From Chionoecetes opilio (lineage: Eukaryota; Arthropoda; Malacostraca; Decapoda; Majidae): 64,000 nucleotides of DNA. Under the pieces are notes generated by a model. It saw only the letters and a program-made list of their open reading frames with translations, had not been told where the DNA came from and did not search any database. A program made the translations under genes and the position numbers. Where the stretch lies: positions 282,501 to 346,500 of the forward strand of contig JACEEZ010019081.1 in the NCBI GenBank assembly GCA_016584305.1, written 5' to 3'. How positions within the stretch are numbered: position 1 is the first letter of the stretch; every line of letters starts with the position of its first letter. Below are positions 45,438 to 58,458 of this stretch, one piece after another.

Positions 45438-48400
45438 TTAATCATCTTCATCAGCATGTATTACACTAACTTTCTTTCTCACAGCACTCATGAGCCCTTT
45501 CATTTTGTCCCACGTTCCCAGTGCGTCTGGTAAGTTGTCAAACACGATGTGCTCGGATACATCTACCGTCCATTTCTCCGAGGCGGGCAGGCTCGTGAAG
45601 GGGGTGCACGACTCGGGGATCACGGTGCCCAAATTGAAGCCTTTGGAGTGAGACCTGTGGTGCTTCTTAGTTTTAATTTTGTGTTCACTGATACCATCAC
45701 CACTACAAGAGTTTTCTGACTGAGCTGCTTGTGTACTGGAGATGACTGACGGCTGGCTGTCTTCAGACTCTTCTTGGCTCTCTCTATTCCCATCACTGCT
45801 GTTAGCATCTGGTTTAGTATCCTTTTGAGTGCTTTCTCCCCCTAGTTCCTTCATGATCTTCTGTTTCTTGACTGTCAAGCTGTCCATGGATTCTTGGGAG
45901 TCATCCGTTATTTCTCCATCCTCAAGTTCTTTGACCTAAGGAAGAATGTGCATTCAGTAATCTTTGATCATCTGCCAGTTAATATCAGCATCCATTTCAC
46001 TTATTTGTAAAAAAAGAAAGTGAATTTCCTACAAATTTATGTACAACTGAAGGCATGCGGCGTAGCGTGAATGTAAGGCCAAGGAATAGGACATAAGGAC
46101 TGCAGATGAGTGTTGATAATTACAGGTGTGAGATGATAGGCTGAGGAACAAAGGAGCAGGAGAGGTGTGGAAACCAACATGGTGTGCTAAAAAAAATTCT
46201 GTAAAAATATCAAAAAGGTGCAGATATCCCTATTCCCTATGGGTGATGAAGAAAAATAAGAAGTATCTATCACTGCAATAACTTCAAAAGTGTTTTATGT
46301 TTGGGGTGAGGCGGCCACTGCGCAGCATTTCAAGCAGGACAACAGACATAGTCACTTTTTTCTCTCTACAAACCTGTGATTATTTTCCAAAATCATAATG
46401 ATTTTTAATAATACCGTGTCTTTAAGGCCAGCAAAAAGGCAATTGGCAATCATACAACCAAAAAAAACCATGTTGCACTCAGTCTACAGAAGAAAGTAGT
46501 TGAGGGAAACAAATGCTTTTTTCCAAAATCATTTGATCTAAATTTCGTTAAATTGTTTCTCTTATAGAGGTAACCTAATAAAATACATAAACATATCAAT
46601 ACAACAAAAATTAATGTGCCTTTGTAATTACCAGGTGGCAAGTCCACTTAGGGAATGTTAACTGTGTAAGGGTAAACCAGCGGGGGAGTTTGAGGCCGGG
46701 CTGTGGAAGTCCTCAGGCTGTGCTATCTTAACCCCTTGAGGCCCAGAACGTAATTTCCATTGTAATTTGGGTACCATTAGGCGATTTTTAGTGAATATAA
46801 GCAATATTTTATAGATATGACCTGTTTAGTATCCTTGTCGACTAACAAATTTGGTATATTCAGTTACTTTTCGTTATTTTATGGCTCGACAACATACAAT
46901 TTTTTATAGCAAAGGAAAGATCTGGGCGCGAAGGGGTTAAGCTTATTCTTACTCGTGGGCAAGGTGTTAAAAAAAATATTCTGGATTTGATGATGTATTG
47001 TGTCTCAAACCCTGGCCAGCTTACCCTCTTATTGGGTGGCGGTTCTTGCGGTGCGGGAGGCGGCGGCGGCGGCGGGTCTTCAGCCGGCAGGGGAGGGTTG
47101 AACTCTATGTCCCCTGCTTTGCCTTCACACTCTGCAAAGTAAATATTTCAAATCAAATACATAAGACACTTTGATACCTTGTCACAAAGCTCATATAGTT
47201 AAGGGGACTGTCCACCTGATTCGTATTGATCCTATTTGAGAATGAATTTGTATGATTCTTATTACAGATTCATGTATACATACGAACGTACCTAGGCACT
47301 GTTCCAGCCAAAACTAAAATCATTTGCCAAAAAATTGTAGTTACCATTGAAAAAATATATAATTTTTTCAAATTGAATTCTTTGTTTCACCTGAGTGAAA
47401 TTTATCTCGTTTCTAACATTAATCTCGTTTACTCTACAAAATGAAAACTACAACATATAACTTGTATAATTCCAAAAAGATTCCTGCAATGAAAAGTTTG
47501 GTTTTCTTACTATCTTAGTTGGAGAAAATCTTTTATACTATATATGGCTTCAAATGCAATATGAAACGTTTTGTAGATACTTCATCTGTAAGTAAATGAA
47601 AACTTCAAGTGGGTTAATGATGTCTAAGCACATCATCAGTTTCCATGTTTGAGAGCAAAGCAATATGACATTACCTTCAACTTCCATTGCTATGGAGAGA
47701 GGTGGAGTTTTGCTTCTTAGTTCTGAAGCTTTCAGTTTCTTCTTTTTGTAGGCTTCAGCTTTGTTCTGGTTCATGAAGCGGAGAAACTCTTTCCTGTGGT
47801 GGCACGGCTGCATGGGTGGAAAATCAAACTTCTGGTGCTCCTGGTAAACATAAATATCTCCATTAGCCAAGAAGCAGACAAGTATGGGCACTAATACTAT
47901 ATACAAAACTATTTACCACCGTGAAAGTCAACAGTATAAACTAGGCATTATATTCTCAGCAAATTGCAACTTATTAAACTTGGCTATCCATCCTTTAACA
48001 CCTGTTCTTAAGAACTCCCCCAAGGGGATGGCCATGACAGAAGTCTCCATCTAATCCTGTCCTTGCATGCTCTAACCCTCTCATTCCTCTCTCGCCCCTT
48101 TCTCTCACATACTCACACACTCTGTCCTCCCATGTCACTGGGCTCCCCTCTAGTACCCACTACATATTCATTTCTTATTCCTTTATCCCTGATTTTGTCA
48201 ACCTTAAGCCTCTTCATAACACCTCCATAAATTGTTGATTGTATAATGTCATGCCACGTCTATAAGAAAGTTAATCATAGCTGTTCTTGCTGCATCTCAG
48301 GTGGACTTTTAATAAGTCTCACATCATAAACCCCCCGCGGCACCCTGTCATTGAAGCCCGGGAAGCTGACAAGCTTTTCCGGTTTGTATTTGACTGTTGA

Positions 48401-51400
48401 AGGTTCTGCTTCTCCCTCTTCTTCAGCAGGATGTGACACACCTAGAAATAAACCACAAACTATTATTTACATGTTAAGGTTGGTTATAAGTTTGTACTAT
48501 CTCTACTATTACCACACTGAACCTTTATTTGAACTCATCTTTTTAATTTTTTTCATTAAGTATGTATATACTCCTACCTCAGTGGCCTGGGTAATCTGTT
48601 GATGGAACCCTACACCAAACATGAAGAGTTTACCACCAAAGCAAACCATCGTGCTCAGCCAGTCATAACTCATGCTGACAATACATAAACTAAACCCTTA
48701 CTTTATGATCATTACATAATTCCTGATAAGAAGTAATTCAGTGAATGGAGTTGATAAAGCAGGGAAGAGTCATCATAGCAGTGGATAGAACACGGAGCTC
48801 AACTGAGTAAGTCAGTGACAGACAACCTAATGGGTGATGAAAAAGTCCTCTAAAACATTAGTGTTGCTACAGCTTGGAGAAGCATGGGCAATGGGGCATC
48901 GGTTACACAAGCAACAGAGTGTGTGGCCAGATAAGACACTTGAGATAAAGGTAAAGAGACAAATTATAAACTGTTACAGCAAGATGGATAGAAAATGTAG
49001 GAGGTTAGTTTGGAAACCAAAGATTTACAGCAAACCCTGAAGGTATTTGATTTGTCTAATACAAAAGCAAACGTTTCCCTAAAACATTTAGGAAAGGACA
49101 ACTGAGATTCAGTTAAGAAAGCCAGATGATCACCCAAGGACTGCAAAGCCCTTTCAGGAATGCACACTGTCAATGTGTAAGAGGAATGTGAGCTTACTTT
49201 TTCCCGTTGCATCATACATCTTCACATCAGCCTGGTGGACCTCAGCCTCCATCAGCCAGCCGGGAGGGTAGCCCAGGACGCGCATGCGGTAAATGTACAA
49301 GGGTAGTTCGTTTGATCTCAGTCCCAGTGCATGGCGCAGGTTTTCACTCATTTTTCCTGGCTGAAACTGCCCGTACTTATTCACACAGTCTTCATGGTAC
49401 CTCCTGCAATGCCATTAAAGAAATGCTGTTAATGCTCATCATGATGAAGAATGGATTCATGTAAACACGAATCCTGCTTCTCAAAATAATGCTCTGACAA
49501 TAACAGATGACACAACTCTGGTAGCACTTAGTTGTGATAAGCTGTAACTACAATTTGGTCATGAAATGTATTTTTTAGTGCGTGAGAAAAGAAAAGTGAA
49601 AGAGAATGTTTTAAAGATTAAGTGATGCATGGGGGGATGGCAGACAAGGTGCTGAGATTATTCTGAAACACAGAAACAGGTAACAGTTTTGTTATTTGGG
49701 TGTACAAACTGATGTAGTAGAGTTAATCATGTTGCTGAAAAGTAGAGGTCTAACTTGAAGGAAAATCCCCAACCTGTGTTCTTTTAACGCATTTCAGTCT
49801 TGGCGGGCATGTGACGTGGTCATATGTGAACCTAGTTGTCACAAGCCGCCAATATAGGTTAGGTTGATCTGTTAAGAGACAGGCTTGCGACTGAGAACAT
49901 CAGTGAAGCAATGAGAATGGGAAGATTATATAGGTTGGCCATGTAGAGAGGCATGATTGGATTAAGCATGTTGAATATTTTGAAGTGAAAGCAGGAGTGT
50001 CAGTTCAAGAAAATACAGAGATGCAGTCTCGAGGTGGGACACAGAAAACAAAGGTATTGACAGACAGACTGCATGCATGGTGTGGCTTGATGAGCTGTTA
50101 CTAGGTGACAAGGTGACCAATGTAAATATAGGACCTGCCTTTCACAATGATGATAATTATCTCCTTACAAAGAGGAAGAATGAAGAAATGGGGAATGAGA
50201 GCAAAGGACACCTAAAGAGGGAACAGAAAGAATTGGCAGAGATAAAGAAATATTGACTCAATTCACTACGTTTTACTCACACATGAGACATTCTGTTGCC
50301 CATGTGCTTCTTTCTGTTAACCGTTATCTTGGGGTAGTCCAAGGGCTGGGTGCATTGCGCCATGTTGTGGTCCCCCAGGCAGTTAAAACAAGTCTGTTTG
50401 GGGCGCGCTTCATTGATCTTCTTCCCAGTGAGCATGCTGAACTCAACATCAGTCAGAACACCTGTTAAATTCTGTGACAGAAACACTTTGCATATAATAT
50501 CAAGACATCAATATGCAATGGTTAATCAATTAAGAAAAAAATAATTCATATACAGTATATAATATCACCTTCCATCATTCTTTGTCCCTCAGGTGACATA
50601 TATTATTTGACACAATGATTGCAGCCAGCCTTGCATTCTTGTCATGATTTGTGACACAAGACTCAGTAATGAATTCGCTGTGGCAAAGTGACGCAACACT
50701 AGTACAATCCCACACTTCACAACAAGGTCAACAAGGGACAACCCACAAGGTCACTCACACTGTCATAGGAAGGCACCACATCCAGGCATGCCACTGGCCC
50801 AGCAGTCTTCTCATCCTCAACTATTACTTCGTCTCCTTCAGTGTCCAGCTCCACTCCCTCAGGCATGATGGCTTCTGAAACATTCCAAGATACAATGTCC
50901 ATTCCTCACGAGCCACATTCTCATATTAACCTGTAGAGAAAAATAACTTATCTCACATATAAAGAAAAACACCCTCAACCAAGAAGGCTCCAGGATGTTT
51001 ACTGTCTTGGTGGTGCAGTGAAGAGGGTGCATTACTGCTCATCTCAGGGTACAGGTTGTGCCTCCTTGAACCAGTAACACAGAAGCAAAATAAAACTCAC
51101 TTCCTAATTCCTATCATAGTTCATCTGAGCAACTCCCAGTTAACAAGAAAATGTTCTGTATTACATGTTCCAGTGTGAAATCTAAATGCCACAAATCAGG
51201 AAATAAATGCCACTGTTCAGGAGATCACTTAAGGTAGATTAATGAGATTAAGTGGCAGAGTGGTTAGCGTCTGGGAGTGGCAAGCTCGGTGTTCCGAGAG
51301 AGAAGCCCCGCCAGGTGCCAAAATCTTCCTGCAATCGTCGAGTGGGAAAAGATCACCCGCATGCTGCCTATTTACTCTGCCTCCGACGGCGAGTGCATTG

Positions 51401-54400
51401 GAGGGCACCGGGAGGCAGCATGAGCCTCTAATCACAGGCACCACTATAAAAAAAATTCTGGCTGTGCCACAATGGGCAAGGGCCAACCATCATAGCCCTC
51501 AAAAACCTCCAGGGCCTAACATCTAAGCCCTGGAGGTAATTCTGCCTACAGGAGCTATTGACTAAATGGAAGGGTAAAAAAAAAAATTGAGACAACAGAG
51601 CCAGAGCATGGTGGGGTTATCCTCCCAGCGAGCCAGCTAGACCCCCACAATGAAGCACCACCGCTCTATACGCCTCTACAACCATAACAAAATAGGAATA
51701 GTCTTGGGACACTGGGTGCCAGGCTTGCTGTGGATATAGTCCCATTACATGTTACAGCGTGTTACTTATTCCTCTAAAGGGCCTATTCTTCCAAGAAATT
51801 CACTAGTGCAAAAAAAACTACCTTATTGTATATACTATCATATATAATTACATGTATAATGTCAGTCATAACATGAAGCTAGAATATAGGGTGTATCAGG
51901 AGGGAAGAAGGGAAAATAGTACAACAAAAAGCTATTTAATGATAGTATGTAAGCATTAATGTGCCATATGAATAAACAACATAATATAAGAAAAAATACT
52001 ACATAGAAAATATCAAAGACAAAAAAACCTTCTGTCTTAACTCTTCTTATAAAGCTGAATTCATCATACAATTTAAGCAGTGTCAGACTTACCTACGGCT
52101 CCAAGGCTTTCATTCCCTTCATCTGTGCTGGTGTCTGCGGTAGTGTCAAGCGTGATAACACTGATGTCTGTTGTGTCAATGCACTCCACACTCTTCTCCT
52201 CATCCTGGATCCCACTGATGTCTGTTGTGTCAATGCACTCCACACTCTTCTCCCCGTCCTGGATCCCACTGATGTCTGTGGAGTCAATGGACTCCACACT
52301 CTTCTCCCCGTCCTGGATCCCACTGATGTCTGTGGTGTCAATGGACTCTACACTCTTCTCCCCGTCCTGGATCCCACTGATGTCTGTGGTGTCAATGGAC
52401 TCCACACTATTCTCCCCGTCCTGGATCCCACTGTCTTTCTTGGAGCTGTCTGAAACAAAACATTATGAATTTGGGACCTTCTTCTTCTTTCAGGTGAGGA
52501 GCTAAACCGCGGTTTTCACCCGGTTCAAAGCCTAATTTCCGGCTGGCTCCCTCAGGGCTTGTATGAGGCCCTAACTCTCTGCTCTTTTATCCCAAGCCTT
52601 TTCTAAAAATACTTTAACCCCTTCGATGATTCTTCTATTTGTATCCTGTACCCTACTCAAACCTAAAAGAAATTCCATTATCCCATCTATGTTCCCCTCT
52701 GCCACTCTATCCCACTGATCCCCGCCTACCTCCCGTGCCACTATTGCTATAAGCCGCTCTCTTTCCTCATCATACCTTGGACACATTAATACCAGGTGAT
52801 CTACAGTTTCATCTAGTCTACCCATACACATTTGACATATCTTGCTTCCTTCGTTTGCCCATCTATATGTTCTACTATTGACCTCCAGAGATTTAGTCCT
52901 TACTTTAAATATTAAACTACTCCCCAAGCTACCATCATAAAAGACCTCACACTTTGGTGTGGTCTTCCCCTTGTACCAAGTCAGAGAACTCTTACCCTCC
53001 ATCCTCTGTCTCCACATCTCCCTGCCCTGCCTCTGAACTTGGTCTTTCACCTTTCGCTTTAACTCCCCCTCACTAGACTGGTGTATCCTATCTGTGAAAC
53101 CCTGTAACCCACATTTCCTCTCCCACCGTCTGCTTGATCTATCCCATTTACTACTCTGTCCTATCCACTCATAAACTTTTCGAGCCACCTGTTTTCATCC
53201 ATTTTTCTAAGCCTGATTTGTAATTAAGCACTGACTTTCCTATTCTCTCCGCAAAGGTACTCCACCCTGCCTCTCCCCTGATCGCCTCCACTGCTACATA
53301 CCTGTTTGCCTCTAGTGCAAGTCTACCTACCCTGTTCTGTACTACCTCTAACTTGTCCAGCTCTCCTACCGTCCACCTCATACACTCTGCCCCATACATG
53401 AGGCTCGGTACTGCCATGCCTTTCCACAACCCTCTTACTACCTCATACCTGTTTGCCCTACATCTTGCTACACTACCAAGCCTTCCCACCCACTGATTTG
53501 CTTTTCCTATTTTATCCTGTTTCGTCCTATCTGCTCCCTTCCCATCTACCGTGATACCTAGGTATTTATATGACTCGGTGCGCCCTATCCTCAGGTCTCC
53601 CATTTCCCAACTCATACCCTCATCTGCTGCCTCTCCATTTATAACCAGGACCTGACTTTTCTCACTGTTAAATTTCATCCCAAAATCCCTCCCATACTGT
53701 GCGACTATATGTAGCATCTCCTGAAGTTCTCCACTGTCCTCACTCATGACAACTATGTCATCAGCATATAGTAAACTGCTCAACTTTTCCTCCCCAACCC
53801 TTATCCCATAGCCCGAATTTCTCAACCTAATTGCTAATTCCTCTGTATATAAGCCAAAAAGTAACGGTGATAACACGCAGCCCTGCCTAACCCCTCTTCG
53901 ACTACCTACCCACTCTGTCTCTATGTCCCCAAGCCTGTACACTGCCCGTGTGTCCTCATACATACTATCTATTATGCTGACTATTCTGTCACTAATCCCA
54001 ATTCTAGACAGTAGTCTACAAAGCAAACCCCTATTGACCCTATCATAAGCCTTTTCAATGTCAAGGAATGCAAGGTATGTCTTCCCACCCATCCTATTCA
54101 TTTTTTCTATCACTGAACTAACTACGAACATGTTGTCCTCACCTCTCCTATCCTTGCGAAAGCCACAATTGCGGACAATTTTTCCTTTTGTGTCTTGAAA
54201 GCAACACCTGTTAAGTATTTAAATAATTACCTCACTTTGGTTTGTTTTCCTTTGGAATTCATATCTTGCAAACTTCACCTCATACTCTACAATGGACAGT
54301 GTCACCTTCAGCCAATGTTATTATCTTTACAAGTAGTTACTATACCTATAATTCCCATTCAGACATAAACAGCTTGCATTTAGAACACTTCTAACTCTAT

Positions 54401-54560
54401 TCATAAACCTTCATTCAACTCAGCATTCTGTACATGGTGATGACTGTTGGCCAATGATGATATTGATGAACTCACCACACACACTGCTACAGACGGCCAC
54501 GCCACCCACGGGACTCTCCTCAAGGGGGGTCCTGACAGGCTCTCCGTCCTTCTTCGGCAT
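45438..54560 (-). CDS. ZCCHC8: ZCCHC8, zinc-knuckle/PSP scaffold of the NEXT complex
   Basis: Minus-strand coding exons: 54560-54476, 52449-52093, 50874-50761, 50461-50281, 49403-49198, 48441-48323, 47840-47675, 47131-47025, 45935-45438. Borders are GT/AG, phases fit throughout, and the sum is 1833 nt: 610 residues plus TAA. ZCCHC8 joins MTR4 and RBM7 in the nuclear exosome targeting complex that degrades promoter upstream and other noncoding RNAs. Evidence: zinc knuckle CFNCLGDHNMAQC (C-x2-C-x3-H-x4-C; one residue shorter than the usual C-x2-C-x4-H-x4-C), the PSP domain NLRHALGLRSNELPLYIYRM then VLGYPPGWLMEAE, the KLVSFPGFNDRVP segment, a poly-proline stretch (47025-47131) and a C-terminus with FDNLPDALGTWDKMKGL, like the MTR4-stimulating end of ZCCHC8. 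Exon 2 encodes five 18-residue acidic repeats. The start codon exon begins at a splice acceptor (CTTGCAG|CCATG), so a noncoding exon lies upstream. Confidence 0.88.
46728..46940 (+). mobile_element. TTAA-bounded MITE, copy 5 of 6
   Basis: TTAACCCCTTGAGGCCCAGA ... GGGCGCGAAGGGGTTAA, in the last intron of ZCCHC8 and opposite to the gene. Confidence 0.85.
51243..51587 (+). mobile_element. SINE family A, longest copy
   Basis: Head GATTAAGTGGCAGAGTGGTT (A-box-like) with a degraded B box near 51290, body with TCGTCGAGTGGGAAAAGATC, CACCGGGAGGCAGCATGAGC, CTCTAATCACAGGCACCAC and CCTGGAGG, ending in an A tail (about 51576). It lies in a ZCCHC8 intron, opposite to the gene. The fragments at 8830, 21751 and 22968 are shorter copies. 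Confidence 0.8.
52156..52436 (-). repeat. 54-bp coding minisatellite in ZCCHC8 exon 2
   Basis: Five head-to-tail 54-bp units (plus-strand core CACTCTTCTCCCCGTCCTGG, then ATCCCACTGATGTCTGT). Each encodes 18 residues of the form SGIQDGEKSVESIDTTDI. Units differ by a few substitutions only (C/S, S/T, G/E), so copy number probably varies. The period keeps the frame. Confidence 0.95.
52500..54170 (-). mobile_element. 5'-truncated non-LTR retrotransposon in ZCCHC8 intron 1
   Basis: Runs in the same direction as ZCCHC8 and carries reverse transcriptase and C-terminal coding remnants. It is bounded by ordinary intron DNA; the exact ends are not defined because I see no clear target duplication. Confidence 0.75.
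52571..54131 (-). pseudogene. LINE reverse transcriptase (ORF2 part), frameshifted
   Basis: Frame 54131-53169 has RT blocks in order: FLDIEKAYDRVNR (catalytic Asp), GVRQGCVLSPLLFGLYTEEL, LLYADDIVVMSEDSGEL (YADD at 53757-53768), GMKFNSEKSQVLV and YKYLGITVDG. Frame 53188-52571 continues with KVYEWIGQSS, SSLTWYKGK and a C-terminal zinc-knuckle-like CQMCMGRLDETVDHLVLMC. The two frames overlap by about 20 bp with small indels around 53170-53195, so it is broken. No endonuclease domain is present (5' truncation). The clade is uncertain. Confidence 0.85.
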
Positions 54561-54566
54561 GGCTGC

Positions 54567-54668
54567 AAGGGAACAACACTAAATTTGATGGCAGAAAAAC
54601 ACATATCAGATCATTATAAGGGAACAACACTAACATTTGATGGCAGAAAAACACATATCAGATCATTA
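54567..54668. repeat. 51-bp tandem duplication at the ZCCHC8 first-exon acceptor
   Basis: AAGGGAACAACACTAA ... CACATATCAGATCATTA occurs twice with period 51. On the gene strand this duplicates the pyrimidine tract (TTGTTCCCTT) next to the acceptor before the start codon; only the inner copy has the AG. Confidence 0.85.
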
Positions 54669-56059
54669 AAATGCACATCAAAATTTATCAGAAAAATACC
54701 TAAACCTAACTTAACCGTTTCTGGCTGAAATAACTGTACATTTTCGGTAGTACATGTAACGCCATTATTATTCAATTGCGCCATGGGAAATGGGGTTCAA
54801 AAGACTCAGAATGATGAGATCTACACCATGAGACAGGTTTGAATTGTCAGACTCGAGGATGACCTAAACCAAAATAGTACCTATGGAACTCCGATTGAAG
54901 GCAAATACAAACAACACAGAACTAAACTAACCTGATTTTGATAGTACAAGTGCCCTATTTTCATATGCCTTTGAAGCGGCTGTATAAGCAGAAAATAAGA
55001 CGTTAAAGCAAACAAAACAGACCGATAGACTTCCTAAAACACCACATTATCCCCCAAAAAGCTGTCACTCCGTCCACCCGTCTCCCCACGGTTACAGGGA
55101 GTTTCGTACCCAGGTTTTGTTAGTTGTATCCTACACTGATTTTGAGTTTTTTTTGTACATACCTGGTGTCGTTTCGTAACTCTAGTAGTCAAGTTCAACT
55201 CTGAGCTGAGTGTACGAAACGACTATGGTTTCATATAGACTACGAAACAACTTTTTGGTGTAGGAAACAACTTGTGTACGAACTGACTGCATCCCCTCCC
55301 CGAGTCCCCACACGCTCCCACCAGCAACACCAGCCATTCTCTCCCTGTTCTCTCAACCACCTCGTACATGTCACACCTCCAGCTCACACGTGATATACTT
55401 GCCTGCGGTGCGTGGTATTCCTATAGTTTGGTGTTGCAGGGTTGTGGCGGTGCACGGGGCGTTGCGGCGGTGATGGCTTGTGTTGTGTTTGTGTTGTGAC
55501 GAGAAAAGCTGCCAGGAATATAAAAGTTAGTTTAAAATCCCTCTGTATCAATGCTGAGAAAATGTACGCATGTTTATTAGTGTTCATTGGTTAATTTTAC
55601 CTATTATATTATGAAAAAGGTGTTGTATTTATGTTTTAATGTAAAAAGGTTTGGCCGTGGGGGTTTATTTTAATGAACATATATATACTTAATAAAGATG
55701 CAATAATATATAAGCGCTTACCAGAAAGTTTATACATTTGTGTTGTAGGATATCTATTAAAATGTCATTGATTCTTCATAAACAAGAATAAAAAGATCCT
55801 TGTTATAACGTTTGGCGTTTAATGGCCGTCTGAAACAGTATAAAATTGTAAACACACACCTTCATTGCGTTGTGGTGGATCACAGAGACGGCGTGAGGCA
55901 GGTATTGGTGGTTGGTGTTATCAGGAGTACTTAGAGGTACCTGGTTAGTGCAGACTAGATGGGTGTAATGATGCAGTGGGCCTCAATATTGACACGTGAG
56001 GCATGTCATGTTTACTGTTTAGCCGCCTCGCCCGCCCCAAGGAGGCAGTAGTAGGGGGG

Positions 56060-56278
56060 GTGCAGTCAGTTCGTACACAAGTTGTTTCGTACATCAGTAA
56101 TTCGGGTAATAATGGAGGAGAGTTTCACGTTCGTTTTCAGAGACACCAACTATTTTTTCTTGGCATACAATAGGTGCTTGTTCTAATGGTGCTAGTTTTA
56201 TTTTGCGCAAACCAAAAAAAAAAAATTAAACCTAACCTAACCTTATGTTTTAATGAAACCTAACCTAACCTTAACCAC

Positions 56279-56326
<48 letters not shown>

Positions 56327-56530
56327 GGTTTGCGCAAAATAAAACTAGCCCCATTAGAACAAGCACCTATTGTAGGCCAAGAAAAAATAGTTGGTGTCTC
56401 TGAAAACGAACGTGAAACTCCTCCATTATAAACGTAATTCGTACACCAAAAAATTGTTTCGTAGTCTAAATGAAACCATAGTTGTTTCGTACACTCAGCT
56501 CAGAGTTAAATTTGACTACTAGAGTTAAGT
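56060..56530. mobile_element. Inner foldback with T-run centre
   Basis: Arms AGTTTCACGTTCGTTTTCAG, AGACACCAACTATTTTTTCT and GGTGCTTGTTCTAATGG (left) against the complement (right), around CCTAACCTAACCTT blocks and a ~45-bp T-run (56281-56325). Confidence 0.8.
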
Positions 56531-56546
56531 ACTCCGTACTGGATAC

Positions 56547-56728
56547 TCCGTAGTGTAGGGGAAGCACGCTCGGTTCACAACCGAGAAGTCCCGGGTTCGA
56601 TCCCCGGGAGGAGCGGAAACAGTTGGGCTGTTTCCTTAAAACCCGAGCCCCTGTCCACCCGGCAGTGAATGGGTACCGGAGGTTTGTAACCCGCCTCCCG
56701 GGGTGCTGGCTTCGTCTTCTTCTTCTTG
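56547..56728 (+). mobile_element. tRNA-Val-derived SINE
   Basis: Head CTCCGTAGTGTAGGGGAAGC (A box), anticodon arm CTCGG-TTCACAA-CCGAG (anticodon CAC, Val), and T arm CCCGGGTTCGATCCCCGGG (B box). The tail after GGAGCGGAAACAGTTGGGCT ends in a TCTTCTTCTTCTTG repeat. The stem mismatches at the 5' end and the attached body argue for a SINE, not a working tRNA gene. Confidence 0.8.
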
Positions 56729-56830
56729 TGATCTTAGTCGCTTAGTATCGCTTCATAGGTCCTCTTCCACTTCGTTAACAAAACTTGTTAACTCTTCCCC
56801 TGTTTATTTCATCTGGGAAAGACATTGAGA

Positions 56831-58458
56831 TCAATTTATATTTTGTGTTCTTATCTCCCAACACTGCGTTAGGAACACTTTGGTGAGGTTTACAATACTT
56901 TCAGTTTCCTTTCTGTCTCCATACAGCCCTAACACCGTACACAGGGCCCCGTCTTTCTGCTCTGGTCTCCTGTCCCACTCCTCTCTGCCTAGGACTGTTA
57001 CTATTGACGCTATAAGCTTTTCCCTCTGACTCCTATACTTGTTGCATTCCACAATGACATGTTCTACGGTTTCTGTCTCGCCTACCCTGCAGCTACAATT
57101 CTGGTTCTCCAGTTCCCTGTTCCTTCCGTTGACTTCCAAGGTGCCTGTTCTTGCTTTATAGAGCAACTTACTCCCCCAGTCTCCTACATGCCAGGTCACC
57201 CCCTCTGGTTTCTGTTTCCACCTGTACCACTGCAACGTTGATTTCCTGGCCATTCCCTCCTGCCATTTAACTATCCCATTTTTCTCAATTTTCTTTTTGA
57301 TATCTCTTCTCTCCATCCTGTTCCATTCCTCTCCCACAGTTTCTCTCCTTTTCCATCTCTCTAGTTCCTTCTTCCAGGTGGAAGAGTTTCCTGGGATATT
57401 TTCTTTGCCCATCTATCTTCACTAAGTCTTTCAATTTTCTTGTGGAACACCAGTTTTCCTTTAATTATCCTTTCCCTGAAGGTGCTCCATCCCATGTCTC
57501 CCCTTATGGCCTCTACAGCAGTGCTCCTACAAGCTCCTAGTCCCCATCTGCCTACTATGTTCTGGGCCTTTTCCAAGTGCATGATGTCTCCTTCCCTGTA
57601 CTGAGTCACTTCTGACCCATACAGGCAATGGGGTACAGCCACCCCCTTCCATAAACTCCTGCTTACCTCATATTTATTAATGACTCTGTTACCACCATTT
57701 ATAATCATGCCTGTCATCCTCCTTGCCTTGCCTTCATTAAGTTTCCTCTGCTTTTCACCGCCTATCCCTTCCTTGTTTACTTCCATTCCTAGGTATACAT
57801 ACTTATCTACTACTTCTAGGACATTATTCTGAAGCACCCACTGACTCCTACCTTCACTGTTAAACTCCATGACTTTACATTTCCTTTCACTAAACTTCAG
57901 GTCCCATTCCATTCCGTATGTGTTTGTTATGTGTAAAATTTCCTCCATTTCACCCTTACTTTCTGCCATCAGTACTACATCATCAGCATAGGTTAGACAT
58001 CCTAACTTTTCTCCTCCAATTGCTACTCCTTTACTTGACTTCCTGATTCTCACGATCAGTTCCTCTAAATAAAGGTTAAATAATGTTGGGGACATGACAC
58101 ATCCTTGTCTAACTCCTATATTATTTTCCATCCAGCCAGTTGTAATGTTACCTAGAGTAAATTTCACTTCATTCCCTTCATACATGCTGTTTATTACGTC
58201 CACCACCTTTGTATCTACTACAATGTGTCTCAGTAATCTTATTAACTTTCCTCTATTTACTGTGTCGTACGCCTTTTCGATATCTATAAATACTAAGTAA
58301 AGCTCTTTCTTCTGGTGGTTGTTTCTTTCAATAATTTCTTTTAGTGTAACTACTCGGCCAACACTATAAGCACTAGCAGACAGCTCTCTAAGGGTAGTCT
58401 GAGAGAGAGCTGTCTGGTTACAGTGGAGATCCATCTCAGCTGCGTCGATAACTGACAA
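56831..58458 (-). pseudogene. Second LINE reverse transcriptase copy, frameshifted
   Basis: Frame 58458-57361 has IDIEKAYDTVNRGKL, GVRQGCVMSPTLFNLYLEEL, LTYADDVVLMAESKGEM (YADD at 57979-57990), WDLKFSERKCKVMEF and YVYLGMEVNK. Frame 57412-56831 carries the C-terminal part: a basic region, KSTLQWYRWK and zinc-knuckle-like CSCRVGETETVEHVIVEC. The frames overlap by ~50 bp with a shift near 57400. It is the same architecture as the copy at 52571 but clearly diverged from it, so a different subfamily. 5' truncated; clade uncertain. Confidence 0.85.

Noticed and set aside
56547..56617. A tRNA-Val (CAC) gene
   Set aside because: The anticodon and T arms are good, but the 5' half is poorly paired and a SINE body and tail follow; more likely the SINE head.
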